Below, piece by piece: positions 50,865-59,403 of a DNA stretch of 64,000 bases. Below the pieces are notes generated by a model. The model was given only the letters and a program-made list of their open reading frames with translations. It did no database searches and was not told the origin of the DNA. Source of the DNA: Actinomycetota bacterium. Its GTDB lineage: Bacteria > Actinomycetota > UBA4738 > HRBIN12. The stretch is from NCBI GenBank assembly GCA_026003015.1, contig BPGL01000001.1, forward strand, positions 1,318,717 through 1,382,716. Direction: 5' to 3'. The translations under genes and the position numbers were made by a program. The first letter of the stretch is position 1; every line of letters begins with the position of its first letter.

Positions 50865-51662
50865 ATGCGCGGGACGACGGAGGCGACCGACACGGGTGCG
50901 CGGGCGCGCGGACGAGGCGGTACCGGTCGCGACCGCCCCCTCGTGGGCGTCGTCGGCTACGACCTCCCCCCAGGACGGGTCGCCCGGTGGCCGGAGGGCG
51001 GCTACGGCGTGCCTCGGCCCTACGTCGAGCGCCTTCGCGCCGCTGGCGCCCGGACCGCGATCGTGCCTCCGGGCGAGGCGGGCGCGCCCGAGGAGCTCCT
51101 CGCCCCCTTCGACGCCCTGCTCCTCGTGGGCGGGGGCGACGTCGAGCCGACCCGCTACGGCGGTGACGCGCAGGAGCCGCACACCTACGGGGTCGAGCCG
51201 GAGCGCGACGCCCTCGAGATCCTGCTGGTCCGGACGGCCGAGGACCTTCGCCTTCCGATCCTGGCGATCTGCCGGGGGATGCAGGTCCTGAACGTGGCCT
51301 ACGGCGGCACGCTCCTGCAGCACCTCCCCGCCGTCCCGGGGCTCGGGGCCCACGGGCTCCCGCTGGACGAAGGCGTCGCGATGCACGAGGTGCGCCTGGC
51401 TCCGGCGAGCCTCGCCCGCACGAGCCTCGGCGCCGAGACGGTGCGCTGTGCGTCGCACCACCACCAGGGGGTCGACCGCCTGGGCGAGGGCCTGGAGGCG
51501 AGCGGCTGGAGCGAGGACGGCCTCGTGGAGGCGATCGAGGCGGCCGACGGGGCCTGGATCCTCGGGGTCCAGTGGCACCCGGAGGAGACCGCCGCCGAGG
51601 ACCCCGCCCAGCAGGCCCTCTTCGACGCCTTCGTCGAGCGGGCCCGCCGCAGGGGGGACTAG
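50865..51662 (+). CDS. PuuD-like gamma-glutamyl hydrolase (peptidase C26)
   Basis: The 265-residue class I amidotransferase-fold hydrolase has LLLVGGGDVEPTRYGGD, the nucleophile Cys in LAICRGMQVLNVAYGGTLLQ, SHHHQGVDRLGEGL and the His-Glu pair in GVQWHPEE. These blocks are characteristic of PuuD, which splits gamma-glutamyl-GABA to glutamate and GABA. Here it stands apart from the amine island, next to an L,D-carboxypeptidase and a peptide importer. Another gamma-glutamyl (iso-)peptide could therefore be its substrate. The first 25 residues are low-complexity. Confidence 0.9.
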   Translation: MRGTTEATDTGARARGRGGTGRDRPLVGVVGYDLPPGRVARWPEGGYGVPRPYVERLRAAGARTAIVPPGEAGAPEELLAPFDALLLVGGGDVEPTRYGGDAQEPHTYGVEPERDALEILLVRTAEDLRLPILAICRGMQVLNVAYGGTLLQHLPAVPGLGAHGLPLDEGVAMHEVRLAPASLARTSLGAETVRCASHHHQGVDRLGEGLEASGWSEDGLVEAIEAADGAWILGVQWHPEETAAEDPAQQALFDAFVERARRRGD

Positions 51663-51682
51663 ACGCCTCGGGCCATCGTCCG

Positions 51683-51729
51683 GATAATCGCCGGGTCACC
51701 GCCGCTGCGACCGAAGGCTGTCCGGTCGC
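51683..51729 (+). other. Leader of the carboxypeptidase-importer operon: -10-like box and stem-loop
   Basis: In the 131-nt spacer, GATAAT (51683-51688) is a near-consensus -10. A 7-bp stem GCGACCG/CGGTCGC (51707-51713, 51723-51729) with a 9-nt loop would lie at the start of the transcript. No known riboswitch was recognised. Confidence 0.35.
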
Positions 51730-51793
51730 CGGGCTGCGAGCAAGGAGCGTCGGGCGTGAACGGGCGAGCGCGACCGAAGAGGGGAGGGGAGCC

Positions 51794-52759
51794 GTGAGCC
51801 ACGCCACCCGGTTCGGGCGGCCGCTGCCCGACGGCGGGTGCGTCGGGGTCGTGGCGACGTCCACAGCCTGGTACAACCGATCGGAGGTCCTTCGTGGCGT
51901 CGCCTGGTGGGAGGAGCGCGGGTACCGGGTCAAGCTCGGCGCGCACATCTGGGACCGCGACGACCACCACGCCGGCCATCCGAAGGATCGCGCCGCCGAC
52001 CTGCTCGCGATGTTCGCCGACCCGGAGGTCGACGTCGTCCAGGCCTTCCAAGGCGGCTACACGGCGGCGCAGATGCTGCCCTACCTCGACTTCGACCTGA
52101 TCGCGTCGAACCCCAAGCCGTTCGTGGGCTTCAGCGACGTCACCGCCCTGCACACGGCCCTGCTCGAGCGCAGCGGACTCGCGACGTTCTACGGCCCCGG
52201 GATGGCGGGGATGGGCGACCCCGAGCGCGGGGATTGGTCCAAGCAGCGGCTCCTGGAGGTGCTGCGCACCGGCGGGACGGGGCCGGTGCCCCCGAACCCG
52301 GACGACCCCTACGTCCGGGCGATCCGAGGCGGCCGGGTCACCGCGCCGCTCGTGGGTGGATGCCTGTGGCTCCTGCAGCACGCGATCGGCACGCCGTGGG
52401 CCCCGGATCTGGACGGCGCGATCTTCTTCTGGGAGGACGTGGACAGCCCCACCACCCACCTGGAGGCCCACCTCGTGCACCTCCAGCAAGCGGGGCTGCT
52501 CGATCGGATCGCCGGCGTCGTCGTCGGGGAGCTCGAGCGGTGCGACTGGCGCGAGGACCGCCCCGAGTGGGCCCGGATCCCCTCCGTCGAGGACCTCCTC
52601 GAGCGGTACCTCGAGCCGCTGGGGGTGCCCGTCCTGTACCGCTTGCCGCTGGGGCACGGCAAGCACCTGGCCACGATCCCGCTCGGAGTGCGGGCGACGC
52701 TCGACGCCGACGCCGGAACCTTGGCGATCGACGAACCGGGGGTCCGGACGGATGCGTAA
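51794..52759 (+). CDS. S66-family L,D-carboxypeptidase (LdcA/MccF-like)
   Basis: The 321-residue S66 serine peptidase has the N-terminal VGVVATSTAW, the nucleophile Ser in PFVGFSDVTALH, the Glu in AGVVVGELERCDW and the His in RLPLGHGKHLATIPLG. LdcA cleaves the terminal D-Ala from murein tetrapeptides during recycling; MccF-type members hydrolyse microcin C-like acyl-adenylates. Context next to a peptide importer and a gamma-glutamyl hydrolase favours peptide salvage, possibly muropeptides. GTG 51794 has GGGAGGGGAG just upstream. Confidence 0.9.
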   Translation: MSHATRFGRPLPDGGCVGVVATSTAWYNRSEVLRGVAWWEERGYRVKLGAHIWDRDDHHAGHPKDRAADLLAMFADPEVDVVQAFQGGYTAAQMLPYLDFDLIASNPKPFVGFSDVTALHTALLERSGLATFYGPGMAGMGDPERGDWSKQRLLEVLRTGGTGPVPPNPDDPYVRAIRGGRVTAPLVGGCLWLLQHAIGTPWAPDLDGAIFFWEDVDSPTTHLEAHLVHLQQAGLLDRIAGVVVGELERCDWREDRPEWARIPSVEDLLERYLEPLGVPVLYRLPLGHGKHLATIPLGVRATLDADAGTLAIDEPGVRTDA

Positions 52760-52792
52760 CGCTCAAGGGGGGACGATGGAAGGAGGGGCACG

Positions 52793-54631
52793 ATGAGGGG
52801 GGTCCGGCGAACCGCGGCAGCGGCGATCGCGCTCGGCGTGATCGCCGCGTTGGTCAGCTCGGGAACGGCGCTCGCGCAGTCCCCGACCGAAAGCCCGCAG
52901 GAGAAGGTGGTCTTCGACGTCGGGGTCGACTCCGACATCACGGGCCTGAACCCGTTCAACCTCTGCTGCGGCCCGGACTACGAGTACCTCGAGCTCGTCT
53001 ACGACCTCGCGATCGGCTTCAGCCGGGAGGACCTCTCCCCTGCACCGAGGATCGTCACCGAGTGGACGCCCTCCGAGGACTCGATGACCTGGACGATGAA
53101 GGTCCGCGACGACGCGACGTTCCACGACGGCACGCCGCTCACCGCCGAGGACGTGGCGTTCACGTTCACGCTGATCTCGAAGTACAAGATGCCCTTCTAC
53201 AAGGACTACTTCCCCTTCGACCCCACCTTCGAGGTCCTCGACCCCACGACGGTCGTGTGGAAGAGCACGGAGCCCACCTTCGCGCCGGAGATCCCCGCGT
53301 ACGCCCCGGTGCTCCCCAAGCACATCTGGGGTCGGTTCGACACCGTCGAGGGGACGCCGTCCGCGGACGAGGCGAAGGAGGTCCGGAAGGCCGTTAAGGA
53401 GTTCGAGAACAACCCGCCGATCGGGTCGGGACCGTTCCGCTTCGAGGAGTGGAAGAAGGGGCAGTTCCTGCGCTTCAGCTTCAACGACGACTGGTGGGGC
53501 GGCGACTCGAAGACCATCGACGAGGTCGTGATCCGGGTCTACGACTCGGACGAGGCGATGGTCCAGGCGCTTCGATCGGGCGAGATCGACTTCGCCGAGG
53601 GAGTTAGCCCCCCTCTGTTCAACACGCTGAAGAACGATCCGAACATCACGACCCACATCGCCGACGGCGGTTGCTGGGGCAACATCGCCTACAACTTCGG
53701 CGGACAGGGCGAGACGGCGACGAACCACCCGGCGATCAAGGACCTGCGGGTCCGTCAGGCGATCGCCCACGCGGTGAACAAGCAGGAGATCGTCGACCGG
53801 GTCTACCAGGGCACCGCGGTGGTCGGGGACTCGATCCTGATGCCGGGCAAGAACGGCTTCTGGTACACGGACATCCCGACCGAACTCGAGTACCCCTACG
53901 ACCCGGCGAAGGCGAACCAGATCCTCGATGACGCCGGGTACCTCGACACCGACGGCGACGGGGTCCGCGAGATGCCCGGTGGGGGCGAGCCGCTGAACTT
54001 CGAGGTGATGACGATCACCGACGTCGAGGGATCCGTGGACACCGGTCGGCTCCTCAAGGGCTACCTCCAAGAGATCGGCATCGGCGTCAAGTTCATCACC
54101 GTCAACACGAACAAGGCCTACGACCTGTGGTACACGGGCGAGTGGGACATCTACGTGTGGGACTGGTGCCCCGACCCCGACCCCGACTTCATGCTGTCGG
54201 TGTTCACGACCGACCAGTGCCTCGGTTGGAGCGACGGCTGCTACTCGAACCCCGAGTACGACAAGCTCTACGAGGCCCAGCAGCGCGCTCTCGATCGGAA
54301 CGAGCGCAAGGCCATCATCGACCAGATGCAGCTGATGATCGCCGAGCAGCTCCCGGTCATGGTCCTGAACTACTGGTCCGACCTGCAGGCCTACCGGAGC
54401 GAGTGGACCGGCTTCCGGCCCTCGCCGAACGTCGAGAACGGGCTGTTGCTGTTCGGGTACACCACCGTCGATACCTACCTCGAGCTCACGTTCGCGAGCG
54501 AGCAGGCGCCGGGAACCGGCGCGTCGCCGGGGCTTCCCGCCTGGGTCTGGATCGCGGTCGCGGGCGGGGTCGTGGTGGTGATCGGCGGGGCGATCGCCGC
54601 CCGGCGGCGTCGGGTCGAAGACGAGGCCTGA
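52793..54631 (+). CDS. Peptide ABC transporter substrate-binding protein, C-terminally membrane anchored
   Basis: The 612-residue SBP_bac_5 (OppA/DppA-like) protein has a Sec signal (about residues 1-28, cleavage likely after GTALA), no lipobox Cys, the family segments VRDDATFHDGTPLTAEDVAF and RVRQAIAHAVNKQEIVDRVY, and DWCPDPDPDFMLSVF in lobe II. The last ~30 residues are a hydrophobic segment (LPAWVWIAVAGGVVVVIGGA) followed by RRRR. It should thus be held by a C-terminal membrane anchor, unlike the usual lipoprotein. AAGGAGG precedes ATG 52793. It opens the five-gene importer operon. Confidence 0.92.
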   Translation: MRGVRRTAAAAIALGVIAALVSSGTALAQSPTESPQEKVVFDVGVDSDITGLNPFNLCCGPDYEYLELVYDLAIGFSREDLSPAPRIVTEWTPSEDSMTWTMKVRDDATFHDGTPLTAEDVAFTFTLISKYKMPFYKDYFPFDPTFEVLDPTTVVWKSTEPTFAPEIPAYAPVLPKHIWGRFDTVEGTPSADEAKEVRKAVKEFENNPPIGSGPFRFEEWKKGQFLRFSFNDDWWGGDSKTIDEVVIRVYDSDEAMVQALRSGEIDFAEGVSPPLFNTLKNDPNITTHIADGGCWGNIAYNFGGQGETATNHPAIKDLRVRQAIAHAVNKQEIVDRVYQGTAVVGDSILMPGKNGFWYTDIPTELEYPYDPAKANQILDDAGYLDTDGDGVREMPGGGEPLNFEVMTITDVEGSVDTGRLLKGYLQEIGIGVKFITVNTNKAYDLWYTGEWDIYVWDWCPDPDPDFMLSVFTTDQCLGWSDGCYSNPEYDKLYEAQQRALDRNERKAIIDQMQLMIAEQLPVMVLNYWSDLQAYRSEWTGFRPSPNVENGLLLFGYTTVDTYLELTFASEQAPGTGASPGLPAWVWIAVAGGVVVVIGGAIAARRRRVEDEA

Positions 54632-54651
54632 GGCGCTAGGACGACGGCAGG

Positions 54652-55620
54652 GTGGGGTCGCAGCGGTACCTCGTCCGCAAGGTGCTCCACGCGATCGCCA
54701 CCCTGCTGTTCGTCGTGGCGTTCAACTTCTACCTGTTCCGCATCATGCCGGGCGACCCGATCACGATCCTCGCCCGCTCCCAGCACCTGTCGCGTGCCGA
54801 CATCGCCGAGCAGATCGCGAACCTGGGGCTCGACAAGCCGCTGCCCCAGCAGCTCCTGATCTACCTGGGCGACACGTTCCGAGGCGAGCTCGGGGTCGAC
54901 CTCCGCTCGGGGGCTCCCGTGTCGCAGCTGATCGCGGAGAGGCTGTGGCCGACGATCCTGCTGGTCGGGATATCCACGGTCCTTTCGATCGGATTCGGGC
55001 TCCTGATCGGGATCAAGGGCGCCTGGCAGCGAGGAGGGCTGTTCGACACGACGTCGCTGTACACCTCGCTCGTCTTCTACTCGATGCCCGAGGGCTGGCT
55101 GGGCATGATCCTGATCGTCCTGTTCGCCGGGCTGCTCGGGTGGTTCCCGGCCGGGCAGTACGAGAGCCCCGCGGACCTGACGGGGTTCGCCCACATCGTC
55201 GACGTGCTGAACCACCTGTTCCTGCCCTGTCTGACGCTCACCCTCGGCTACATCGGCGAGTACGCGATCGTGATGCGCTCATCGCTGCTCGAGGTGCGAG
55301 GTGAGGACTTCATCACGACGGCCAGGGCCAAGGGGGTGCCGGACCGCGACGTTCGGCGACGCCACGCCGTCCCGAACGCCCTGCTGCCGACGCTCACGCT
55401 CGTCTTCTACAGCTTCGGGTTCGTGCTCGGAGGCGCCGTCGTGATCGAGTCGGTGTTCTCCTGGCCGGGGGTCGGACGGCTCACCTACGAGGCGATCGGG
55501 GAGCTCAACTACCCGATCCTGCAGGGGGTGTTCCTGCTCTCGAGCGTGACGGTGATCCTGTTCAACCTCGCCGCCGACATCCTGTACGGCTACCTCGACC
55601 CCAGGATCCGGGAGGGCTGA
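54652..55620 (+). CDS. Peptide ABC transporter permease (DppB/OppB type)
   Basis: The 322-residue, 6-segment inner-membrane permease starts at GTG 54652, 20 nt after the binding-protein gene. The conserved N-terminal FRIMPGDPITILARSQHLS, the C-terminal EAA loop (EDFITTARAKGVPDRDVRRRH) and WPGVGRLTYEAIGELNYPIL are diagnostic of the OppB/DppB family. It pairs with the next gene product to form the translocation pore. Its stop overlaps the next ATG (TGATG). Confidence 0.94.
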   Translation: MGSQRYLVRKVLHAIATLLFVVAFNFYLFRIMPGDPITILARSQHLSRADIAEQIANLGLDKPLPQQLLIYLGDTFRGELGVDLRSGAPVSQLIAERLWPTILLVGISTVLSIGFGLLIGIKGAWQRGGLFDTTSLYTSLVFYSMPEGWLGMILIVLFAGLLGWFPAGQYESPADLTGFAHIVDVLNHLFLPCLTLTLGYIGEYAIVMRSSLLEVRGEDFITTARAKGVPDRDVRRRHAVPNALLPTLTLVFYSFGFVLGGAVVIESVFSWPGVGRLTYEAIGELNYPILQGVFLLSSVTVILFNLAADILYGYLDPRIREG

Positions 55621-56564
55621 TGGCCATCGCGGAGCCGCCCGTCGTCCAGGCCGAGCCGCCACCGCCGCCCACGCGCCGCAGCGCCCGCGCGATCACCTGG
55701 GCCCGGCGGCGTCGAGCGGTCGCCGCCCACTGGCGCGTCTACCGGCGGAACCGCCAGGGGATGTGGGGGCTGGCGATCCTGCTGATCTTCATCGCCCTCG
55801 CCCTCGCGGCACCGCTGCTGGTTGACGAGCGGAGGCTGGAGCCGGCGTTCTCCACCGGGATCCCGTTCCAGCCGCCGAGCGCCGACGCGTGGCTCGGAAC
55901 CGACAAGTTCGGTCGCTCGATGGTCGACCTGCTGGTCTACGGCGCGCGGATCTCGCTGCTCGTGGGCTTCACGGCGACGGTCGGCACGATGCTCATCGGA
56001 TCGGTCGTGGGGATCGCCGCGGGATACTACGGGGGCAGGATCGACGCCCTGTTGAACGCCTTCACGAACTGGTTCCTCGTCCTGCCTTGGATCGTGCTCG
56101 CGATCGTGCTCGCCTCGTTGCTCGGAGCGACCCTGTTCAACATCATCCTCGTGATCGCGATCACGTCCTGGGCGGGCACGGCCCGGCTCGTCCGCGCCCA
56201 GACCCTCACGGTCAAGGAGCGCCCGTACGTCGAGCGAGCCCGCGCGCTCGGCGCGGGCGACTGGCACCTGATCACGCGCCACATCCTCCCGAACGTGTTC
56301 CCCGTGATCTTCGCGAACACCGTGCTCACCGTGGCGCTGTCGATCCTGTCGGAGACGACCCTGTCGATCCTCGGCCTCGGTGACCCGAACTCCGTGTCGT
56401 GGGGCGTGATCATCGAGGAGTCGTTCAGCAGCGGCGCGCTCACCGCCGGCTACTGGTGGTGGCTCATCCCACCGGGGGTGTGTATCGTCCTGGTCACGCT
56501 CGCGTTCACGATGTGCGGGTACGCTCTCGATGAGATCCTGAATCCGAGGCTCCGCGAGCGATGA
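55620..56564 (+). CDS. Peptide ABC transporter permease (DppC/OppC type)
   Basis: The 314-residue permease has a Pro-rich cytoplasmic N terminus, a first segment after RRNRQGMWGLAILLIF, then HWLGTD-like AWLGTDKFGRSMVDLLVYGA, the EAA loop (YVERARALGAGDWHLITRHI) and LGLGDPNSVSWGVII. This is the classic OppC plan. It overlaps both its upstream neighbour (TGATG) and downstream neighbour (ATGA). Confidence 0.94.
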   Translation: MAIAEPPVVQAEPPPPPTRRSARAITWARRRRAVAAHWRVYRRNRQGMWGLAILLIFIALALAAPLLVDERRLEPAFSTGIPFQPPSADAWLGTDKFGRSMVDLLVYGARISLLVGFTATVGTMLIGSVVGIAAGYYGGRIDALLNAFTNWFLVLPWIVLAIVLASLLGATLFNIILVIAITSWAGTARLVRAQTLTVKERPYVERARALGAGDWHLITRHILPNVFPVIFANTVLTVALSILSETTLSILGLGDPNSVSWGVIIEESFSSGALTAGYWWWLIPPGVCIVLVTLAFTMCGYALDEILNPRLRER

Positions 56565-57559
56565 CGATCCTCACCACCCGGGGTCTCCGGGTAACCTACC
56601 GAACCTCGGGCGGTGACGTCCCCGCCGTGCGCGGCGTCGATCTGACGATCGGCAAGGGCGAGGTCCTCGGTCTCGCCGGTGAGTCCGGCTGCGGCAAGTC
56701 GACGATCGCCGGCGCCATCCTGCGGCTGCTGCCCGCCTCGACGAAGATCGAGGGGCAGATCCTGCTCGACGGCGAGGACGTGTTGGCGATGCGTCCCTCG
56801 CGCCTACGAGCGGTCCGTTGGACGGGCGCGTCGATCATCTTCCAGGGAGCCCTGCACGGGCTGAACCCCGTTCAGCGGGTCGGCGACCAGATCGCCGAGG
56901 CGATCACCGTGCACCGCCAGGCCTCAGAACGGGAGGCGGCGGTGCGCGTCGGTGAGCTCCTCGAGCAGGTCGGGCTGCCGTCCCGGCGGATCGCGGACTA
57001 CCCGCACGAGCTCTCCGGGGGCCAGCGCCAGCGCGTGATGATCGCGATGGCTCTGGCCTGCAACCCCTCCCTCGTGATCGCCGACGAGCCGACCACCGCG
57101 CTCGACGTGATGGTGCAGGCGCAGGTCCTGCGCCTGCTGAAGGGGCTGCAGCGTGAGCTCGGGCTCGCGATGCTGTTCATCACCCACGATCTGTCCGTGC
57201 TCGTCGAGGTCTCCGATCGGCTGGCGATCATGTACGCGGGCCGCATCGTGGAGGAGGGCCCGGCCGAGGGCGTGTTCCACGATCCGCGCCACCCCTACAC
57301 GCGGGCCTTGGCCGCGGCGTTCCCCGAGATCGGGGACGAGCGGTTCCGGCGGCGTCCGAGCGGCCTGGGGGGCGACCCTCCCGACCCGCAGGCGCTCCCC
57401 GCGGGCTGCACGTTCCACCCCCGCTGCCCCGACGCGTTCGACGAGTGCCGACGCGTCGATCCCACCTTGTACCCGGCGGGCGAGGGGCGGCGCGCCGCGT
57501 GCCTGCTGGTGCAGCCGACCCCGGCGGGAGCCGAGCGGGCGGGAGACGGCCAGCCGTGA
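56561..57559 (+). CDS. Peptide ABC transporter ATP-binding protein (DppD/OppD type)
   Basis: The 332-residue ATPase has Walker [10 protein letters not shown], signature [15 protein letters not shown], Walker [12 protein letters not shown], switch His FITHDLSVL, and the C-terminal oligopeptide-transporter extension with [14 protein letters not shown] (a Cys-rich, probably Fe-S- or metal-binding tail typical of the family). It starts at ATG 56561, overlapping the permease stop (ATGA). Confidence 0.95.
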   Translation: MTILTTRGLRVTYRTSGGDVPAVRGVDLTIGKGEVLGLAGESGCGKSTIAGAILRLLPASTKIEGQILLDGEDVLAMRPSRLRAVRWTGASIIFQGALHGLNPVQRVGDQIAEAITVHRQASEREAAVRVGELLEQVGLPSRRIADYPHELSGGQRQRVMIAMALACNPSLVIADEPTTALDVMVQAQVLRLLKGLQRELGLAMLFITHDLSVLVEVSDRLAIMYAGRIVEEGPAEGVFHDPRHPYTRALAAAFPEIGDERFRRRPSGLGGDPPDPQALPAGCTFHPRCPDAFDECRRVDPTLYPAGEGRRAACLLVQPTPAGAERAGDGQP

Positions 57560-58620
57560 GCGCGGAGGCCGTTCCCGCCAGGGACGCGACCGCCTCCGGC
57601 GAGGCGCGCGCGATCATCGAGGTCCGCGGACTCGAGGTGGGCTTCGAGGGTCGCGTGGGGGTCCTCGCGGGCCTCCTCGGCCGTCGGGGCGCGCGCGCCC
57701 GCGCCGTCGACGGCGTCGACCTCGACCTGTACGAGGGTGAGGTCCTCGCTCTGGCCGGCGAATCCGGATGCGGCAAGACGACCACCGCCCGAGCGATCAT
57801 GGGGCTGCTGCGTCCGCAGGCCGGCGAGATCCGGTTCGAGGGCAGACCCCTCGGCCGGCGCCTGCGCGCGTACCGCCGCGAGGTCCAGATGGTCTTCCAG
57901 GACCCGACGGGCTCCCTCAACCCCCGCAAGACGATCTACGAGATCGTCGCCGAGGGGCTGCGGATCCACCGGATCTCCCAGGGGCCGAACGGTGAGACCG
58001 AGGAAGAGCTCGTAGCCCGGGCGCTTTCCCGGGCGGGGCTGCGCCCGCCCGAGCGCTTCTACCTCCTGTATCCGCACGAGCTGTCCGGCGGTCAGCGCCA
58101 GCGGGTCGTGATCGCCGGGGCGCTCGTGCTGGACCCGCGCGTGATCGTGGCGGACGAGCCGGTGTCGAACCTCGACGCATCGGTACGCGGCGAGATCTTG
58201 GCGCTCCTGATGAAGCTCCGCGAGGAGCTGCGGATCTCGATCCTCGTCGTGACGCACGACCTCGGCCTGGCCTGGACCGTCGCGGACCGCGTCGCGGTCA
58301 TGTACCTGGGGCGGATCGTGGAGATCGGCCCGGCCGAGGAGGTCCTGCAGCGACCTCGCCACCCCTACACGCGGGCGCTGCTCGACGTGGTCCCCGAGGC
58401 GGGCGGGATCGACCGCCCGATCCTGAGCGGCGAGCCGCCCGACCCGACCCGGGTGCCGAACGGCTGCCGGTTCCACCCCCGCTGCCCGGCCGTGGCCTCG
58501 GGCCGCGCCGCGCGGCTCGGGATCGAGGAGCGCTGCCGCACGGTGCCGCTCGCGCCGCTGCCGGCCGCGCAGGACCACCTGGTCGCCTGCTATCTCGCCG
58601 AACTCGGAGAGCGGCCCTAG
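57556..58620 (+). CDS. Peptide ABC transporter ATP-binding protein (DppF/OppF type)
   Basis: The 354-residue ATPase has Walker [11 protein letters not shown]-loop MVFQDPTGSLNPRKTI, signature [15 protein letters not shown], Walker B VIVADEPVSNLD, switch His VVTHDLGLA and the Cys-rich C-terminal segment GCRFHPRCPAVA. A short insertion (GVLAGLLGRRGARARAVDG) precedes the Walker A core, as in many DppF proteins. GTG 57556 overlaps the DppD stop (GTGA). It completes the importer; 42 nt separate it from the next, convergent gene. Confidence 0.95.
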   Translation: MSAEAVPARDATASGEARAIIEVRGLEVGFEGRVGVLAGLLGRRGARARAVDGVDLDLYEGEVLALAGESGCGKTTTARAIMGLLRPQAGEIRFEGRPLGRRLRAYRREVQMVFQDPTGSLNPRKTIYEIVAEGLRIHRISQGPNGETEEELVARALSRAGLRPPERFYLLYPHELSGGQRQRVVIAGALVLDPRVIVADEPVSNLDASVRGEILALLMKLREELRISILVVTHDLGLAWTVADRVAVMYLGRIVEIGPAEEVLQRPRHPYTRALLDVVPEAGGIDRPILSGEPPDPTRVPNGCRFHPRCPAVASGRAARLGIEERCRTVPLAPLPAAQDHLVACYLAELGERP

Positions 58621-58662
58621 GACGGCCTGGGCCCGGATCGCGGCGTCGAGGAGCGGCGCCCC

Positions 58663-59307
58663 TCAGGCGGGCGGCGACGACGTGTCGCGATCGCCCTTGA
58701 GGACCCCCAGGATCGCCTCCATCTCGGTGTCGGACACCGCCGCGTCGGGGCGGCGAGGACCCGACCGAGCGGAGGCCAGGAGCGTCCGCAGGTTCGACTC
58801 TGCCATCTCCGCGCGAGTCTCGAGCTCGCGGACCCGCTCGGTGAGCGATCGCGCGCGCCGTTCGGCTTCGTCGCGAGCGATCTGTGCCTCGCGCGACTCC
58901 TCCCGCGCCGTGCGAAGGGAGGCGCGGAGCTGAGCGACCTCCCTGCCGAGATCGATCAGGCGATCGACGACGGCGCGACCGAAGTCCGAGTACGTCGTCG
59001 TCGCCTCCCCGCGCCCCGCCTCGGCGCGTCGCCGACGCGGGCCGCGCGGACGTCCTCGGCGCGTGATGGCCTCGGGCTCGTCGGCGGCGACCGGGCGCGC
59101 GTCGAGCAGTCGGTACGAGCCTTCGGCGGCCTCGAGCCGACGCCGGGCGATCAGCGCGCGGACGGCACGGGCCGTGCTGAGCGCGTCGGGCATCCCGATC
59201 TCACGGCCGACCTCGGCCGGGGTCACGGGCAGGATGCCGCCGACCTCGACCCGCTCGGCGACGGCCGCGAGGAACGCGTTGGCACGGCGCAGGCTCTCTT
59301 CGTTCAC
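58663..59307 (-). CDS. Uncharacterised protein: N-terminal winged-helix-like domain plus long coiled coil
   Basis: The 214-residue protein starts at GTG 59307, with GGAG 7 nt upstream. Residues 1-70 look like a small wHTH (VTPAEVGREIGMPDALSTAR, ALIARRRLEAAEGSYRLLD). Residues 75-105 are an Arg-rich basic linker (RRGRPRGPRRRRAEAGRGEA). Residues 110-185 form a coiled coil (DLGREVAQLRASLRTAREES and onward), and the tail is acidic. It may be a DNA-binding, oligomeric protein. No family is recognised. It lies alone between convergent and divergent neighbours. Confidence 0.75.
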   Translation of the reverse strand: MNEESLRRANAFLAAVAERVEVGGILPVTPAEVGREIGMPDALSTARAVRALIARRRLEAAEGSYRLLDARPVAADEPEAITRRGRPRGPRRRRAEAGRGEATTTYSDFGRAVVDRLIDLGREVAQLRASLRTAREESREAQIARDEAERRARSLTERVRELETRAEMAESNLRTLLASARSGPRRPDAAVSDTEMEAILGVLKGDRDTSSPPA

Positions 59308-59390
59308 GGCCGCTCCATCTTCCCGCAATCATCGCGCAATGACCAGCGAGGGTTGCACCGAAGCGCGATGCGCGGCGGCGGGGGCCCCGC

Positions 59391-59396
59391 TAGGCT
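59391..59396 (+). promoter_or_regulatory. -10 box TAGGCT, 7 nt before the CoA-transferase start (leaderless)
   Basis: TAGGCT is followed by 7 nt and ATG 59404. Confidence 0.6.
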
Positions 59397-59403
59397 CGGG
59401 GCG

